Source of the DNA: Triglochin maritima | Lineage: Eukaryota; Streptophyta; Magnoliopsida; Alismatales; Juncaginaceae | Length of the DNA: 64,000 bases | Direction: 5' to 3' | Assembly (NCBI GenBank): GCA_963682175.1 | Contig: OY821789.1 | Location: 620,001-684,000 of the forward strand | In this document: positions 35,913 to 48,197 of the stretch, piece by piece | How positions within the stretch are numbered: the first letter of the stretch is position 1 | How the letters are laid out: each line of letters starts with the position of its first letter | The notes under the pieces: model-generated | What the model was told of the DNA's origin: nothing | What the model saw: only the letters and a program-made list of their open reading frames with translations | Database searches by the model: none | Program-made: the position numbers and the translations under genes

Positions 35913-36049
35913 CAATATGATATGAGATACTATCTTACTGATGATATTTATCCATAGTGGGCAACCTTCATTCAATGGTGACACATTTTACTTCTCATAT
36001 GATATAACCATCTGCACTGCTCTAAATATATATTATATATATACAGTAA

Positions 36050-36240
36050 TTATCTATTGAGCTCGAAGTTTAATTTTTTATTTTAAACCCCCACCGTATC
36101 CATCATATATCTGAAATTGTAAGGTAGATTATAAGAAAAATAGTTATACTAATTAAATGTAAGATTAACCGTAAATGAGATCTAATGGTAAGATTGTAAG
36201 GAACTTAAATTAAATAAGACATGTTCTAAGGTCACTAAAA
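36050..36240. mobile_element. Micron-like MITE beside (TA)n, copy 1
   Basis: Shares an internal block with the copy at 36863 (TAAATGTAA..., GATCYAATGGTAAGATTGTA) and similar ends (ATTGAGCTCG / AAGGTCACTAAAACTT). It is followed by a 75-bp (TA)n tract (36242-36316). A more diverged copy. Confidence 0.5.
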
Positions 36241-36244
36241 CTTG

Positions 36245-36318
<74 letters not shown>

Positions 36319-36397
36319 CACTTCGTACGTTTAAACAACATACCGTTTGAAAAGGTTACATATGATGGTTTAAACTAATTCAAAGGAATAGATATGA

Positions 36398-36755
36398 TCA
36401 GTATGGACGGTGGCCCGGAGGATCGTAGTTACAGAACACGATGATATCACCGGAATTACATGTACATCACCCTCCCGCCTGCATCCAACTCGGACGGAGT
36501 TTCTCCATCCAAACCACCTGAGTGTAGCGCCCACACACCTTAATTTCCCAAAGCACAATTGTTGCTTCTCTTCCACCCATGATTCGAGCGTGTCTCGAGC
36601 ATGCATGCAATCTCCTCTCCTTTGGTTGACATGCATAATGTTGCGCGTAAGCCGCGATCTTGTCACTCCACGCCAGTGGCCTCACACCCACCTCCGCCCT
36701 CGCGGCGTTGTACCATCGTGACAAAGGCTATGAAAAACACTAAGAATGCTTCCAT
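36398..36755 (-). pseudogene. PR-1 / CAP-family pseudogene
   Basis: On the minus strand MEAFLVFFIAFVT (36755) looks like a signal-peptide remnant, followed out of frame by NAARAEVGVRPLAWSDKIAAYAQHYA, the start of the mature CAP domain. A damaged middle comes next (LHACSRHARIMGGREA), then GRYTQVVW, RNSVRVGC in another frame, and GDIIVFCNYDPPG..RPY plus stop in a third. Several frameshifts and a deletion of the segment after the signal peptide are needed to explain it. Functional PR-1 proteins are secreted, about 160 residues, and sterol-binding/defence related. This copy cannot encode one. Confidence 0.85.
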
Positions 36756-36862
36756 TCCTCTCTACCTCTACCACACAAAAAATGACCTACAATTTTAATA
36801 TTTCTTTATTAACATGTCCTTAACAGATGAGTAGTGTATATATATATATATATATATATATA

Positions 36863-37053
36863 CTCTAGTGAGCTTAGGGCCTAACTTTTCGAAATTAAGT
36901 CCCCACAATATCATCACTCATTTCAAATTGTAAGTTATATTAAGAAAAAACGGTTATGCTAATGAATGATGAGATTAAATGTAAATAAGATCCAATGGTA
37001 AGATTGTAGGGAGTTTAAACTAAATTTGATGAGCATTAGGCTCACTAGAGCTT
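36863..37053. mobile_element. Micron-like MITE within (TA)n, copy 2
   Basis: Terminal inverted repeats CTCTAGTGAGCTTAG and (right end, reverse complement) CTCTAGTGAGCCTAA. Both flanks are (TA)n tracts (36838-36862 and about 37060-37097). MITEs that insert in TA microsatellites are known as Micron-type. No coding capacity. Confidence 0.65.
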
Positions 37054-37055
37054 CA

Positions 37056-37099
<44 letters not shown>

Positions 37100-37770
37100 C
37101 GTAGTGGTCTGAACATCTACCCATTTATATAACCATTACTTTGTTTGTTTTGCTTCTTAATACAAAATTGATTTTCAATTAATTATTTGCTACTTCATCA
37201 GAAAAGTCTCATATACATTGTACAGAAATCGAGCCGGTTGGTTTCTGCATTATCTGGTAATGTTTAATTATAGTCATTTTATTTTGTTTTCAGTTGTAAT
37301 AAGGGCATATATGTGTTTTAAGTGGGCATGTTTGACATACATATAGATCATAATTGAGGTGCTGCCAGTTTTTTCATATGCATGCATCAGCATGTTCAAC
37401 TGAAACAGCAATGTGGAATTGTGGATTAAATCATGTGCACCATCCAAAAGTCATATGGGACTATCGATTCTATATATGCAAGTGTGCCTATTTTCATTGT
37501 TTACTTTACTCGCAAGTGTGCTCTTCTAGAAAACAGCAAGGTGAGGTAACCATCCATCATTTTCAGTCCAACCTGTTCATTGATTTTTTCCTTACCGAAA
37601 AAAAAACTTGTCTATTAATTACTAGACGTCGATTCAAATACTTTTCACATCGTTATTTTTAAAATTAAGGCCTGTTTGCTCGTCTTTTATCAGTTTATGT
37701 ATGTCACCTAAAAACCATTACAGTGACCCGTGACCGTTATTAAATTGGTTGGTGGTGGATCCACTATCTT

Positions 37771-39913
37771 TGTAACATCCCGAAACAGCGGAAATTTTAA
37801 AAAAAATTAATAATAATCAAGACAATCAACTCAATAATCAAAGGCGGGACTGTTACTTCTCATAAATCATAAAAGTGGTGCACCAAAATACATCAGAGTT
37901 TATCAAAAGATACATGATTACAACAAAACGACAACAGAAGATAAAAAGTAATCATGTCGACCTCAGCGGCCCGAGAAGAGGATCCAACTCCAAAATGCGC
38001 GTCCCCGCCGATCACCACCCAACTGGACCTACTGCGGTCCTGAAAATATATAACAACGATGCCTGAGTTTCCAGAAGGAAACCCCGTATGCCAACTCACC
38101 TATATGCATGCATCACATAATGAACCTATCATACTAGTCACATGTCATGACATCAACATAACGTAAAACAATTCCCCCGAAGGGTAACATGGGACATCAG
38201 TCCGACAATCATCATCGAGTCTCCCGAGGAGACCTACTGCAGGCACATGCAGTCTAACGGACAAGACGCGACGCCCCCCACACGCGGCTACACTAGTCAT
38301 GGGGTTCGGCCAGGGGCATCCGCCAAGTCCGCGCCATAAAGGTACAGAACTGTAACTCGTGGTCGAAACCACACCAACGGAGCCGTCGCTCGGTCGGTCC
38401 ATCAATCATCATCTCAGTAGGTGCCCAGCTGAGGAAAACATAGCCGGAACAGCATCAGCCCATCAATCATCATCGCCGGAACAGCATCGGCGGCATCACC
38501 GGCACAGCATCGGTGGTCCAACAATCATCATCGCCGGAACAGCATCGGCGGCATCACCGGCACAACATCGGCGGCATCACCGGCACAGCATCGGTGGTCC
38601 AACAATACGTCCGGCACAACATCGGACGGGTCCAGACCGAAGTCTGCCAGGTCATCAGGCTCCACGAGCCGCACATCATACATTGGGATCCGCGATCCCT
38701 CAGGTCTGTCACTCGACAATGAGTCCAATCAATCCATCACATTAGTCACGCTCCATACACAGAGGCGACTCGTCCCGAACACCCACACTCTCCCCAACGG
38801 CGGTCCCTGGGCAGGCACGCGGAGCGCGCCTACCGTCACCTCCCGGCTCACGCACAAGGCGAGGACACGGGTTTCCGTGGCAAAGTTGGCATTCAAACAG
38901 GGAACCAGGAATTCTGTCCTGGGCCCAAACGGTCGACCGTAAGAGGTGATTCGGTCGACCGTTTCCAGAAAGGAATCGGTCGACCGTCCCTAACACGGTC
39001 TACCGCTGCGCACAAAACACAATCCCCCAACGGTCTACCGAAGGTCTAAAACCGGTCGACCGAACGAGGTCAAAATCCGGAGTCTGGTCAACATTCAATT
39101 CATTCTTTCGGTCGACCGACTCAGGGGTCTCGGTCGACCGAAAACTAATAGTGCATCATTTTCATTCTTTTAATCCATCGGTCGACCGACTCAGGGGTCT
39201 CGGTCGACCGATAACAGTTAGGGTCAACCTACATTTCTACGTCATATAACGGTCGACCGAACATACTCCAAAGTCCGAACATCATGCAATATAATACATT
39301 AAACTTAAGTTCCGGTCGACCGAACACAAAGCCTCGGTCGACCGAAACGCAACAGGCAGCAAATATACACATGCATTCGGTCAACCGTCCAAGGACCGGT
39401 CGACCGTCCGGTCGTCTTCAACCTCGCGCCAGCCGAGGTTTCTTCGCCCAAACGCGACGTCGGAGAGGTCTCCGACCTCCTCCGACCGACCAACACGACC
39501 CTCTCATGAGTATCAACAACAAAACCACACTAGAGAGCGGCATACCTCACGAGAACGACGAACAAAGCCGGAGCACCGCTCGCGCACGCCGTCGCCTCCG
39601 GTGACCTCCTTGCGCACGACCTCCACGCGCCTCACTCCACCTTCGTCGCCTCCTCTGCTGCAACTCGCCGCACCAGGAAAAGAAGAGAGTGAGGGAGAGA
39701 AAACGTATGGAATGGAGAGAGATCAACAAAACCAAATATAAACCCAACACTTCCTCGCTACAGTCGCCTATACTTCTAAACCCATCACCTCTCTTCCATG
39801 AACAGTACTCGCCACATTCATCTTCCCCATGCAACCACACAACCCCATGCAAAGCCAACCCTAATCCTCCTCTAATCCAAGTTTAACTCTAATCTAGGGT
39901 TTGGGTTCTAACA
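37771..39913 (-). mobile_element. Solo LTR, chromovirus type, minus strand (2143 bp)
   Basis: Plus strand starts TGTAACATCCCG and ends GGGTTCTAACA, with perfect ATCTT duplications (37766-37770 and 39914-39918). Reverse-complemented, it has the same order as the chromovirus LTRs: GTATGCC (39545), palindrome array, minisatellite, GGAAACTCAGGCATC, TATTTTCAG (38040), TTTCCGCTGTTTCGGG end. The minisatellite (about 38410-38640) uses CATCGGCGGCATCACCGG-like units. Confidence 0.92.
38930..39406. repeat. CGGTCGACCG palindrome array G
   Basis: Pairs at 38930/38952, 38977/38996, 39031/39053, 39109/39131, 39179/39201, 39313/39335 and 39378/39397: five pairs spaced 22 bp and two spaced 19 bp. A lone site is at 39250. 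The unit carrying CGACTCAGGGGTCT between two sites is itself duplicated (39109 and 39179). Confidence 0.95.
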
Positions 39914-39919
39914 ATCTTC

Positions 39920-40718
39920 GCCAAGCATGAGTGGTTATGATTTTTCCCCCTATAATACACGTACGAAATTTCTACCAACCATCATATAATCATAGCACAG
40001 ATGTAACTCCCCTGGTCTAAAATTTCCAGTAGTGTTACAGATATGCAAGATATTCACAGAAAATTTTCCTTATTTAGGATCCCGACCAAACTTTTAATTG
40101 CAACAAAACATGTATCCATTCACCCAACATTACCAACATGAAGTAAGTACCCTTTAGGAATTACAATAACCTTCCAACTAATAACCAAACAAAACGAATT
40201 ACCAAATTTTTGGGTCTCTTCAGCATTATCCTCGAATCATTTTTGGTAAAAAGAGACAGAAAGAGAAAGAATAAGAAGAAACCATTTGTTATACATCATA
40301 GGAATCTCTACGGTGGTTATCTAACCAACCACTTAAAATTCCTATTTACCCATCAACATATTTGGTGTCCTTGAAAGCTTCGTGGGGAGTAATATTGTCA
40401 ATAAGGACATGACAGAATAAAATGCCAAAATTGCCCATTGAGTTAGATTTGTGGATTGAGTTGCCAACGCCAAACATCAAAGAGTCGTGTAAACGAGGAA
40501 CTCCGATCCGTGCAAAAAGACACAGAGGAGTTAAGAGAAGACATGTCACGTAATGCTGACCAATGTCCATATCCTTTCCATCAAATGCCATTTGTCCAAA
40601 CCCACTCTTGTCTCAAGTTTTCATATATCAATCAAACCATTAGTCTGATATCAAAATCTCTATTGCTCACAAACAAGTAGTGCAATTTTTCGCTCTGTTC
40701 CCTCCACCAAATTTGAAC
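39920..40718. other. Upstream region of the BCAT gene
   Basis: No coding content recognised. The promoter and 5' UTR of the plus-strand aminotransferase gene should lie here; no convincing TATA box was seen. Confidence 0.45.
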
Positions 40719-43700
40719 ATGCTACTCAAGAATCTAAGAAGACTACTTTTTCCAGGAGCAGCACAAGTGACTGTTCTTGGTGATGTTCTTAGATTTTCTG
40801 CTTCTAAGGTAACAGAGATTTGCTCTCATAGTTGATAATTCCACGTAGAAGTGTGATCTGTTTCTTTTGAATTCATGTTGACTGTTTTAACGGTTACAAC
40901 TGCTGGTTCTGTTTGAATTGTAGTTCCTGATGCATATGTCTGATGTGCGATCTAGGTTCTCTTCTTTGTAATTTTATTTAATAGTTATGTCAGATATTTG
41001 AATAAGAAAAAAAACTTTCAAGGTGAAATATTTGTTATACAAGAAAAAAAAGGTCTATTTGTTAAATAATTCTTGCAGGAATAGCGTGCATGACAAAATT
41101 TATAGGATTAAAAAAAAATCTACTTTCCGGTTTTACGATTAAATTCAAGTCACAGAGTCTAATGGGCAGTTTGTAGTTACTTAAGCATCATAATACGTAA
41201 CTAATTGGTGCATCATAAAGCTTGATACTAAGCGTTCCTCACCATTCTTAACTTTTACTACCTGCAGCTACTCAATTTTTCACACTTCACTTCACAATCT
41301 GCAATTTCTTCACAACCGGATTATAAGATCAATACTTCAGATTCTTTCAGGTGATTATTGGTATAAAACTAGATCAAATTCTCGTATGTTTCATATTCTT
41401 TCCGGTAAGTATCGGTATACAACCTATGTCATGTTGAGCTGCTGAAGTTGGATAAATCTGAATTCAGATGGACACCAATCAGTTTCCTTGTTAGTTTATC
41501 AAAGGCTTGTGCTTAACTTATCTACGTGGAATTGGTTACATGTTTAACTGACATGACTATGTTTTGGGGCTACCTGAATATGCTACAAGTCATCCAGAAT
41601 ATGCCAATTTGAACTGGGACAATCTTGGTTTTGGGCTTACACCAACCGATTACATGTATGTCATGAAATGTGGTCTTGGTGGGAGGTTTGTGGACGGTGA
41701 GGTTAATCCTTATGTTAATATTCAATTAAGTCCTTCAGCCGGCGTCCTCAACTATGGGCAGGTGAGATCAGATTGATGAATTTTAATTACTTGAAACAGC
41801 GTTGGCCGAAATTCCGTTCATCGAACTAAATTGCGGTCCGATATTTCCCCACCGTGAATTTCTTAAGGGGTTGTTTGAAGGCTTGAAAGCCTATAGGGAG
41901 CAGGACGAAAGAAGCATGTTGCTATTCTGTCCACAAGAAAATGCACTTCGAATGCGGAATGGGGCAGAGAGAATGAGCAATTCGTTGGTGGTGTCGAACA
42001 AATTGTACTGGCCAACAAGAAATGGGTCAGTTTGTATTTCATTGCATCGTCAATTATGTGCGTCGGTTTGGGATTTGACCTTTATAGAGTTTTCTTTGAT
42101 CACATGGAATAGGTACCTCCACCAGGGAAAGGAGCACTCTACATCAGACCGTTACTCATTGGTACAGGACCTATTCTCGGTCTCGCACCAGCACCGGAAT
42201 ACACATTTCTGATATATGCATCTCCAGTGGGTAATTACTTTAAGGTCAGTTTTCATAGTTCTTTTAGTTGTATTTAACTTATAAACTACAATCATTAGTT
42301 AAAAACCAAACATGTTACTATCAGGAAAAATATCAAACCATGTCTCTTTCATTGTTTGGTGGTTGTTCACATCTTCTCACAGTATTTTTCTTTTTGAGTT
42401 TGCAGGAAGGTTTAGCACCTTTAAAACTGCTGATTGATGATGAAGTTCATCGTGCCACACGTGGTGGTAGCGGAGATGTCAAAACAATATCCAATTATGC
42501 ACCAGTGAGGATATTATTTTTTATAGAACTAAATGTGTTATGCAGTAAAATAAAATAAAAATCCTAAGTTGTAATAAAAACGAAACCCCTAAACGCATAA
42601 CTTCATCTTTTATTCTTTAGGTATTGAAGGCACAAAGTAGAGCTAAAAGGGAAGGATATACGGATGTTCTGTTTATTGATTCAGTGGAGAAAAAATATTT
42701 AGAGGAGGCAGCTTCATGTAATATATTTATAGTGAAGGTGTAGCATTTGATTGGGAATTCACTAATATTAACTTCCATACGATTTTGTTGAAGAATTTTG
42801 TATTGTTTAACCCACCGTGCTCTTTGTAACAGAACAATGTTATCTCGACTCCGGCTACAACAGGAACAATTCTTAAGGGCATCACGCGAAAAAGCATCAT
42901 TGAACTCGCCGGCCACTATGGTTACCAGGTAGCTCAATTTGAGTCATCCAAACTACAGTACAGCCTTCCTTTAGATAATACATGTTTAATGTTTGAATCT
43001 TCAAACCAATGACCGATAATAATAATAAAACATCATTTGGTGATATGAGGAAAGTCTTATTCTCTAACATGTAACAAAATTTATTACCTTCTCTTTTATC
43101 AGGTGGAAGAAAAGCCTGTATCTGTTGATGAATTATCAGAAGCTGATGAAGTCTTCTGCACCGGTACTGCTGTTGTAGTGGCTCCTGTGGGAAGCATCAC
43201 CTATTGTGGTCACAGGTTAATATCCACACTGTTCAGTTCCTAATCCAAAACCAGCATTCCATTTCCAGTAGCATTTTAAAATTTAAACAACCTTGCTGAG
43301 GCTCTGCTTAGGAACTAATTATCCAAAAACTAATTTCATAAAAATCTTGATGTATAAATCTACTTTTTGAAAATTAATTTTGACTTTTAAAGCCTGAAAT
43401 AAAGTAACCAGATTAAAGAATTGAAATCCATCATATAGCATTACAAAATTGGTATTAGGATAAAGTTGCAGTTTCAAAATGTCATAAGTATTAACGTGTT
43501 TGGACTACGACCTCTTTTTAATTTTTTCTGTCTTCCATATTCTAACTAAGAATCCAAGATGCTACCGACTTCGTTGCAATGCTATTCTTAGTCTTGACTA
43601 TGGCAATGAACAAAAATGTGACATCGAGTTGAACTGTTTTTTCTGGAGCATGAATGATTTTTTATATGTTCTACAGATTTGAGTATAGAACCGGGGATTC

Positions 43701-43791
43701 AACAATCTCACAAAAGCTCTATACAATACTTACTGGGATTCAGACTGGCACAGCTGAAGATACAATGGGTTGGACAACCGTAATAGATTGA
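40719..43791 (+). pseudogene. BCAT: Branched-chain amino acid aminotransferase, frameshifted
   Basis: Ten exons by frame continuity: 40719-40808, 41268-41350, 41590-41761, 41868-42025, 42113-42244, 42406-42504, 42621-42737, 42833-42928, 43103-43215, 43677-43791. BCATs transfer the amino group between Leu/Ile/Val and 2-oxoglutarate using PLP. Exon 1 (MLLKNLRRLLFPG) looks like an organelle transit peptide. Family blocks include [71 protein letters not shown] preceded by the likely PLP lysine (codon 42481), EVFCTGTAVVVAPVGSI and GIQTG. Exon 4 is the exception: after GAERM about 22 nt (the PSP-type segment) are missing, and EQFVGGVEQIVLANKKW follows in another frame. Exon 4 is 158 nt, not a multiple of three, whereas its flanking introns require phase 0. 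Every other exon is clean. It may be a recent pseudogene, a polymorphic null allele, or an assembly error. Confidence 0.88.
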
Positions 43792-46465
43792 ACTTCTGGT
43801 TTTGTAACCAAAATTGCAACTTGGGATGCAGAATAAGAATACTATAGTGAAGTGAAAGATCGTCATTCTGTAAGTTCAAATCTGTTGCTGCAATACTCTT
43901 TGGAAGTGTAAAGTATTTTAGGTGAAAATCCATTTTAGGTGGTGTTAGTCACTTGGAAAGATTCGGAAATTAATTTTATGAGTCAAACAGAAAGTAAATA
44001 AAAACAGAATCCAGTGAAAAACATTTCTATTTTAGCTAATTATGTTGTTTGTGCGTGTGTTGGACAAATAATTCCCGGATGGTTTGGAAACCAAAAAAGA
44101 ATGACTGAACGAATTTCGGTCGACCGAAATGAAAATTCCAATGATTTTCTTTGAGCGAATGTTAATAAATAACCGAATGAATTTCAGTTGCCCGTTAAAA
44201 TCATTTCGATTGACGGTCGACCGAAAATGTTCGATTTCCGTTGACGGTCCAAGGAGTACACAAACAACCACTTTCCACAGAGTTAAACGGAATTTCGACT
44301 GTAAATTTTCTTTTCGTTTCCGTTTGTTTCAGAAGATCTGTTTTCCACAAAATTACAAAAAATTTAAGGTTGTCTAACTTCATTGTTCTTCTGGGGGCCG
44401 AGGAAAAGGTGGGTCTGACCTCCAATTTTGGGCTTCAGACCGCTAATGTTGTAGGCCATGGCCCAATGGCTTTCACAGCGTTGTCTCAAGAATTAACTAC
44501 AAAATCACATTGTCTTCTTATTGTGATGTGATGCAATTTCTCTTCTATACAATATACGATACAAGATGAAAAATTCTAAGACTAAGAGTGCAAAGTCACA
44601 GTATCTACATCTCTAGTAGACTGCTAAAGTCGAAGGTGTTTTAATGGAAAATATTTCTTATAGATAGATGTTCCATTGGTATTTTGGTCCACAAGAGTCA
44701 ACAGAAAGACCCCATTACCATTTACCAATAAGCAATTTGAATTTTCCTAAAAATAATGTATTTGTCCTTTGAACTGTGACTTTGGGAACTTTAAGGATTG
44801 TAAGTCTTCAACTATATTGTACTTTTCGAAAGATAATCTTTAGAAGACAGCAACGGCATTCACCACTCTCATCCCATATGTAATTCAAGGTCTGTTTGAA
44901 TGTCTGCTAACTTTGTTTAGCAAAGTGATTCCTAATAGATTCATTTCACAGGCCATCATTGCAAATATGACTGATTCAAAGTTATAATACAGAAAATACA
45001 TTGAGAATTCTTTGCTTGGAATGGTTTTAGATTTTGGAGAATTTTTTGCTTATACCTTTACAAACATAATCATACATAAAGGTATACTAGTAAAAAGATA
45101 CAAAAGGAGATATTTAAGGAACATTGAGGTGAAGTTCAAGATGTTAACCTACATTTTTGTGGAAATATGTCTGTGATTTCTTTGAAGGAACTGAGTCAGC
45201 TCTGGTCTTCAAGGCACACTGAGAAAGTTACCATAGAGATATGACCGACAATAGATTGCAAAATAAATTAATGTAGCAAAATACCAAGAACTCATGTATA
45301 CCTCCATATCAATTGATATAGCAGCAGAGTATAAAACATATAATCTTTGATAAATTTTCCAGAGGAGTAGAAGTGGATGTATTCTATCCAAAAAATAAAT
45401 AAAAAACATCCGGAAGATTTTAATGGTAAGCTACCATATTCTCAAACATCACTGGTCAAAAGCAAAATCAATTGGATTCTAAGCTTCCATTCTAAAACTT
45501 GCTAGAATGACATAATGCACTAGCTTTTGAACTTCCAAAATAACTCATCCTAATTTGGTGAGGTAGATCTAATTTTTGACAAACTTTACAACCAATCAGT
45601 GGAACACAACATATCAAATGAAATCTTGTGATGACAACATTTTAAACGGTATAAAGTTGTTCAAAAGTTTCGAACCCAACCACACATTTATGATTATAAT
45701 TATAATAGGCAAATGAGTCCACAGAAGAAAATTACTGTCCTCTTCCTTACAGCAGCATCCGACAAAAAACAGAATTAGCTGTGATAATTAGGTGGATGCA
45801 ACAGTTTTTTACATTATCTTCCACAAGAATTTCACTCTCTGCTTTAAGACAAATGATCTCAGTACACAATCCAAGGCCACAATGCCTCCACTATTGTTTT
45901 AATTGTTACCCTCAACCAATCAGAAGAACACAAGTCAAGAGTGTTAACATGCATGCATCCAGAAGGAGCCTCATTATCTTGGGACTCATTACTGTCATTA
46001 TCTTAACGACATTGTTGCTGGTCCTAAGGACCACTTTCTCCTTCCAACCAGAAGAATTTCAGAACAGGTTGTTGATGACCAAATGAAATACATGTGGTTG
46101 TAGACAAATAGCAATACTGGCATATATAAATACATAAAGTTCTCAGTCTGATTGACCTTTTGTTCTTTCAAATTATTTATATAAAAAAAGCTCTAGATAT
46201 TGCACACGGCAGATGATAAGAAATTGCTCTTTAGATAATGACTTGCTAATATAGTCCTATCATGATCTAGTGGTTAAGACATAAATGTAGAGATGTTGTA
46301 GGTAACATTTGGTCGGTATTTCTAAGCTGAAATTTGTCAGAAGTCAACTTGGAATAAAAATCTGAACCAAGCACCCAAAAATGTTTGGACTCTTGGACAG
46401 CTGGTGGGCTTTCCAACGTCATACTCTCACAAATTTGGATTTCTAAAGAGGATAGATGTATTAAA
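43792..46465. other. BCAT 3' flank, no further gene
   Basis: AT-rich, no gene recognised. The only structured part is the small inverted-repeat element at 44042-44270. Confidence 0.45.
44042..44270. mobile_element. Possible small MITE with two palindromes
   Basis: Ends look inverted: left TGTTGTTTGTGCGTGTGTTGGAC, right (reverse complement) TGGTTGTTTGTGTAC..TTGGACC. Exact CGGTCGACCG sites lie at 44117 and 44214, with damaged sites between. No target duplication was found, so the element status is tentative. Confidence 0.4.
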
Positions 46466-46853
46466 TGTAACTTCCTCGAAAAAAATTAAAATTTTTAAAC
46501 ATAAAATCACCACGAGAATACCATGGAAAGAAACAAAGAACACTTGGTGCACCACGATATATACATAATATATCTGAGTTTTCAAAAGTGTGATTACATC
46601 AAAAGATAATAACTAAAAATGTACAAGTAATCACTACGACCTCCAAAATGAGAAAAAAACAGGATCTAGCCCCAGATGTACTCATCCGCAGTCACCACCT
46701 CCTAACGCCGCTCACGGCTTGAAATGCAAACATAAACTATGCCTGAATTTTGCATAAGGAAACCTCATACGTCAACCCCTATCACATAAATGAACTAGAC
46801 AACTACAAGCATGATATGATACAAAATGCAACAAAATAAATGTCGCCGTCTAT

Positions 46854-47133
46854 TGAAGACAGGGGGAGTATCCAAAGCAACCAGGATTAAAGACGCACCT
46901 CCTCGATAAACAAACGGAATTGAAGACACAACTCCTCGCTACAACCAGACGCACCTCCTCGATAAACAAACGAATTAAAGACACATCTCCTCGCTTGTTC
47001 CAACCCAACAGAAATAAAATATCATGTATATATACTAAAAGGTTCAAATTGTAATAATATACAACAAATCAGAAACAAAATAAGATTTTCTTCTTTCTTC
47101 CTCTCGTCTCAAACTAGTTACTAGATTTCTTCA
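46854..47133 (+). repeat. 5' LTR of the small copia element
   Basis: 280 bp, TGAAGACAGGGGG...ATTTCTTCA. Internally it has short repeats of AAAGACRCACCTCCTCG and GATAAACAAACG. The purine run GAAGACAGGGGGAG at its own start resembles a polypurine tract. Confidence 0.88.
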
Positions 47134-47145
47134 TGGTATCAGAGC
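47134..47145 (+). other. Primer-binding site (initiator Met-tRNA)
   Basis: TGGTATCAGAGC immediately after the left LTR. Confidence 0.93.
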
Positions 47146-47270
47146 ACTGATACGATCTCAGATTCCCAAAAATCATCACTGACCTTCACCTCATTGAGGG
47201 GGTTGAAGGCGCAAAACCTACATCCAGACCCTCAAAAACCACCAAACCACAAAAAATCACAAAAAAAACC

Positions 47271-48197
47271 ATGTCGGGAAACCACCACGACAACCCCTCT
47301 CGACTTGTTTCAACTTTGCTCAACGGGACAAATTACCTGTCCTGGGCGCGGGCGGTCTCCCTCTCCCTCAGCGGCAGGGGGAAAGTCGGCCACATCACTG
47401 GAACTACGAAAAAACCGGATGAACCAGACACGGAGGCAAAACAAGAAGAATGGCAGACCTCCGATCATCTCGTCATGTCATGGATAATCGCGTCCATGCA
47501 ACCTCAGATAGGGGAAATCTTCATCTACAAAGACAGCGCAAAAGAACTCTGGGATGCGGTCCAAGAACACTACGGAAAGGCGCAAGACTTCGCACATATT
47601 TTCAGACTCAAACAAGACATCGCTCAAGCCCGTCAAAACCACAAAAGCATCATCGAGTACCTCGGTACTCTCAGGAAGGCTTGGGACGAGTTGGGGATTT
47701 ATGAACCACCAACAAACGACGCACGAACAATCGAAAAAAGAACTGAACAAAACCGGATCTACCAGTTTCTGGTAGGTCTAGACCCTTCTTTTGAAAACAT
47801 CAGAAGTCAGGTGCTCATGGCCCCTGACCTACCGTCTCTTAACTCAGTCATCGCGATGATCCTCCGCGAAGAATCGCGACGAAGGACCATCACTCCTCCA
47901 CAAACAACAACCGAAGCCGAGAACCAAGCGTTTTTCTCCGGAAAATCACAAAACCAGCATCAAGACAACAAAAAACGATATGGAAACCGGAAGAACGAGC
48001 ACTGCGAAAACTGTAAAAAATCCGGACACAACAAAAACAACTGCTGGTTTCTTCATCCTCATCTCCGCCCACCAAAAGACAACAACAGAAGAGGAGGAGG
48101 AGATGGGAGAAGTTCATCGCACGAGGGATCATCGGGCGGCAGCGGCTACATCGCCGCCACAGGAGGCAGCAGCGGCAGCCACCAGTTTCTAAGCTGA
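47271..48197 (+). CDS. gag: Copia-type Gag protein, stand-alone
   Basis: 308 residues. The copia gag N-terminal motif LLNGTNYLSWARAV is near residue 16. A UBN2-like gag core follows (about 60-210, with AKELWDAVQEHYG, LKQDIAQARQ and RIYQFLVGLDPSF). A zinc knuckle CX2CX4HX4C (CENCKKSGHNKNNC) lies near 245-258, then a Gly/Ser-rich tail. The stop codon lies at the junction with the 3' LTR, so the frame appears to have been fused to the LTR by a deletion that removed all of pol. The frame is intact despite about 1% LTR divergence. Confidence 0.88.
   Translation: MSGNHHDNPSRLVSTLLNGTNYLSWARAVSLSLSGRGKVGHITGTTKKPDEPDTEAKQEEWQTSDHLVMSWIIASMQPQIGEIFIYKDSAKELWDAVQEHYGKAQDFAHIFRLKQDIAQARQNHKSIIEYLGTLRKAWDELGIYEPPTNDARTIEKRTEQNRIYQFLVGLDPSFENIRSQVLMAPDLPSLNSVIAMILREESRRRTITPPQTTTEAENQAFFSGKSQNQHQDNKKRYGNRKNEHCENCKKSGHNKNNCWFLHPHLRPPKDNNRRGGGDGRSSSHEGSSGGSGYIAATGGSSGSHQFLS

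Larger units (their letters stand above)
29309..36010 (+). mobile_element. PIF/Harbinger transposon, decayed and interrupted
   Basis: The left end GGCCACCGTTAACGGG follows a TTA target triplet (29306-29308), and its GC-rich head with the CATTGGTCC junction matches the three MITEs at 249, 6196 and 11351. A minisatellite of about 20 bp (CACGTGTGTACTGTGCATTC) occupies 29570-29640. A transposase relic begins at 29737. A Sirevirus-like retroelement splits it at 30567-35912, and homology resumes at 35918 for under 100 bp. The 3' part of the transposase and the right inverted repeat are missing. This is probably the source lineage of the local MITEs. Confidence 0.75.
29737..36010 (+). pseudogene. 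PIF/Harbinger (ALP1-like) transposase pseudogene
   Basis: Family blocks appear in order from 29737: a basic N-terminal region, RHL, HVFLRI, TAAIRML-type (here TAIRMLDYGV), CEGVINIFGHEYLR, GEQRGFPG, CMHWVWKNC, then DLWIW and DLNIL in another frame. Sequence after the retroelement (35918) reads YDMRYYLTDDIYP and continues the same protein across the insertion. Stops fall where arginine or tryptophan is expected (near 29989, 30244, 30262 and 30360), all explained by C-to-T or G-to-A change. The first catalytic Asp (GSIDCMHW context) is now Asn. Frameshifts follow near 30365-30410. Not functional. Confidence 0.85.

Noticed and set aside
45781..46086. 101-aa frame with a hydrophobic stretch
   Set aside because: A single possible membrane segment with no family match, no neighbouring exons and random-looking composition; I cannot support it as a gene.
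46248..46300. tRNA-like phrase ATCTAGTGGTTAAGAC
   Set aside because: No B-box or acceptor stem follows; chance or old repeat.
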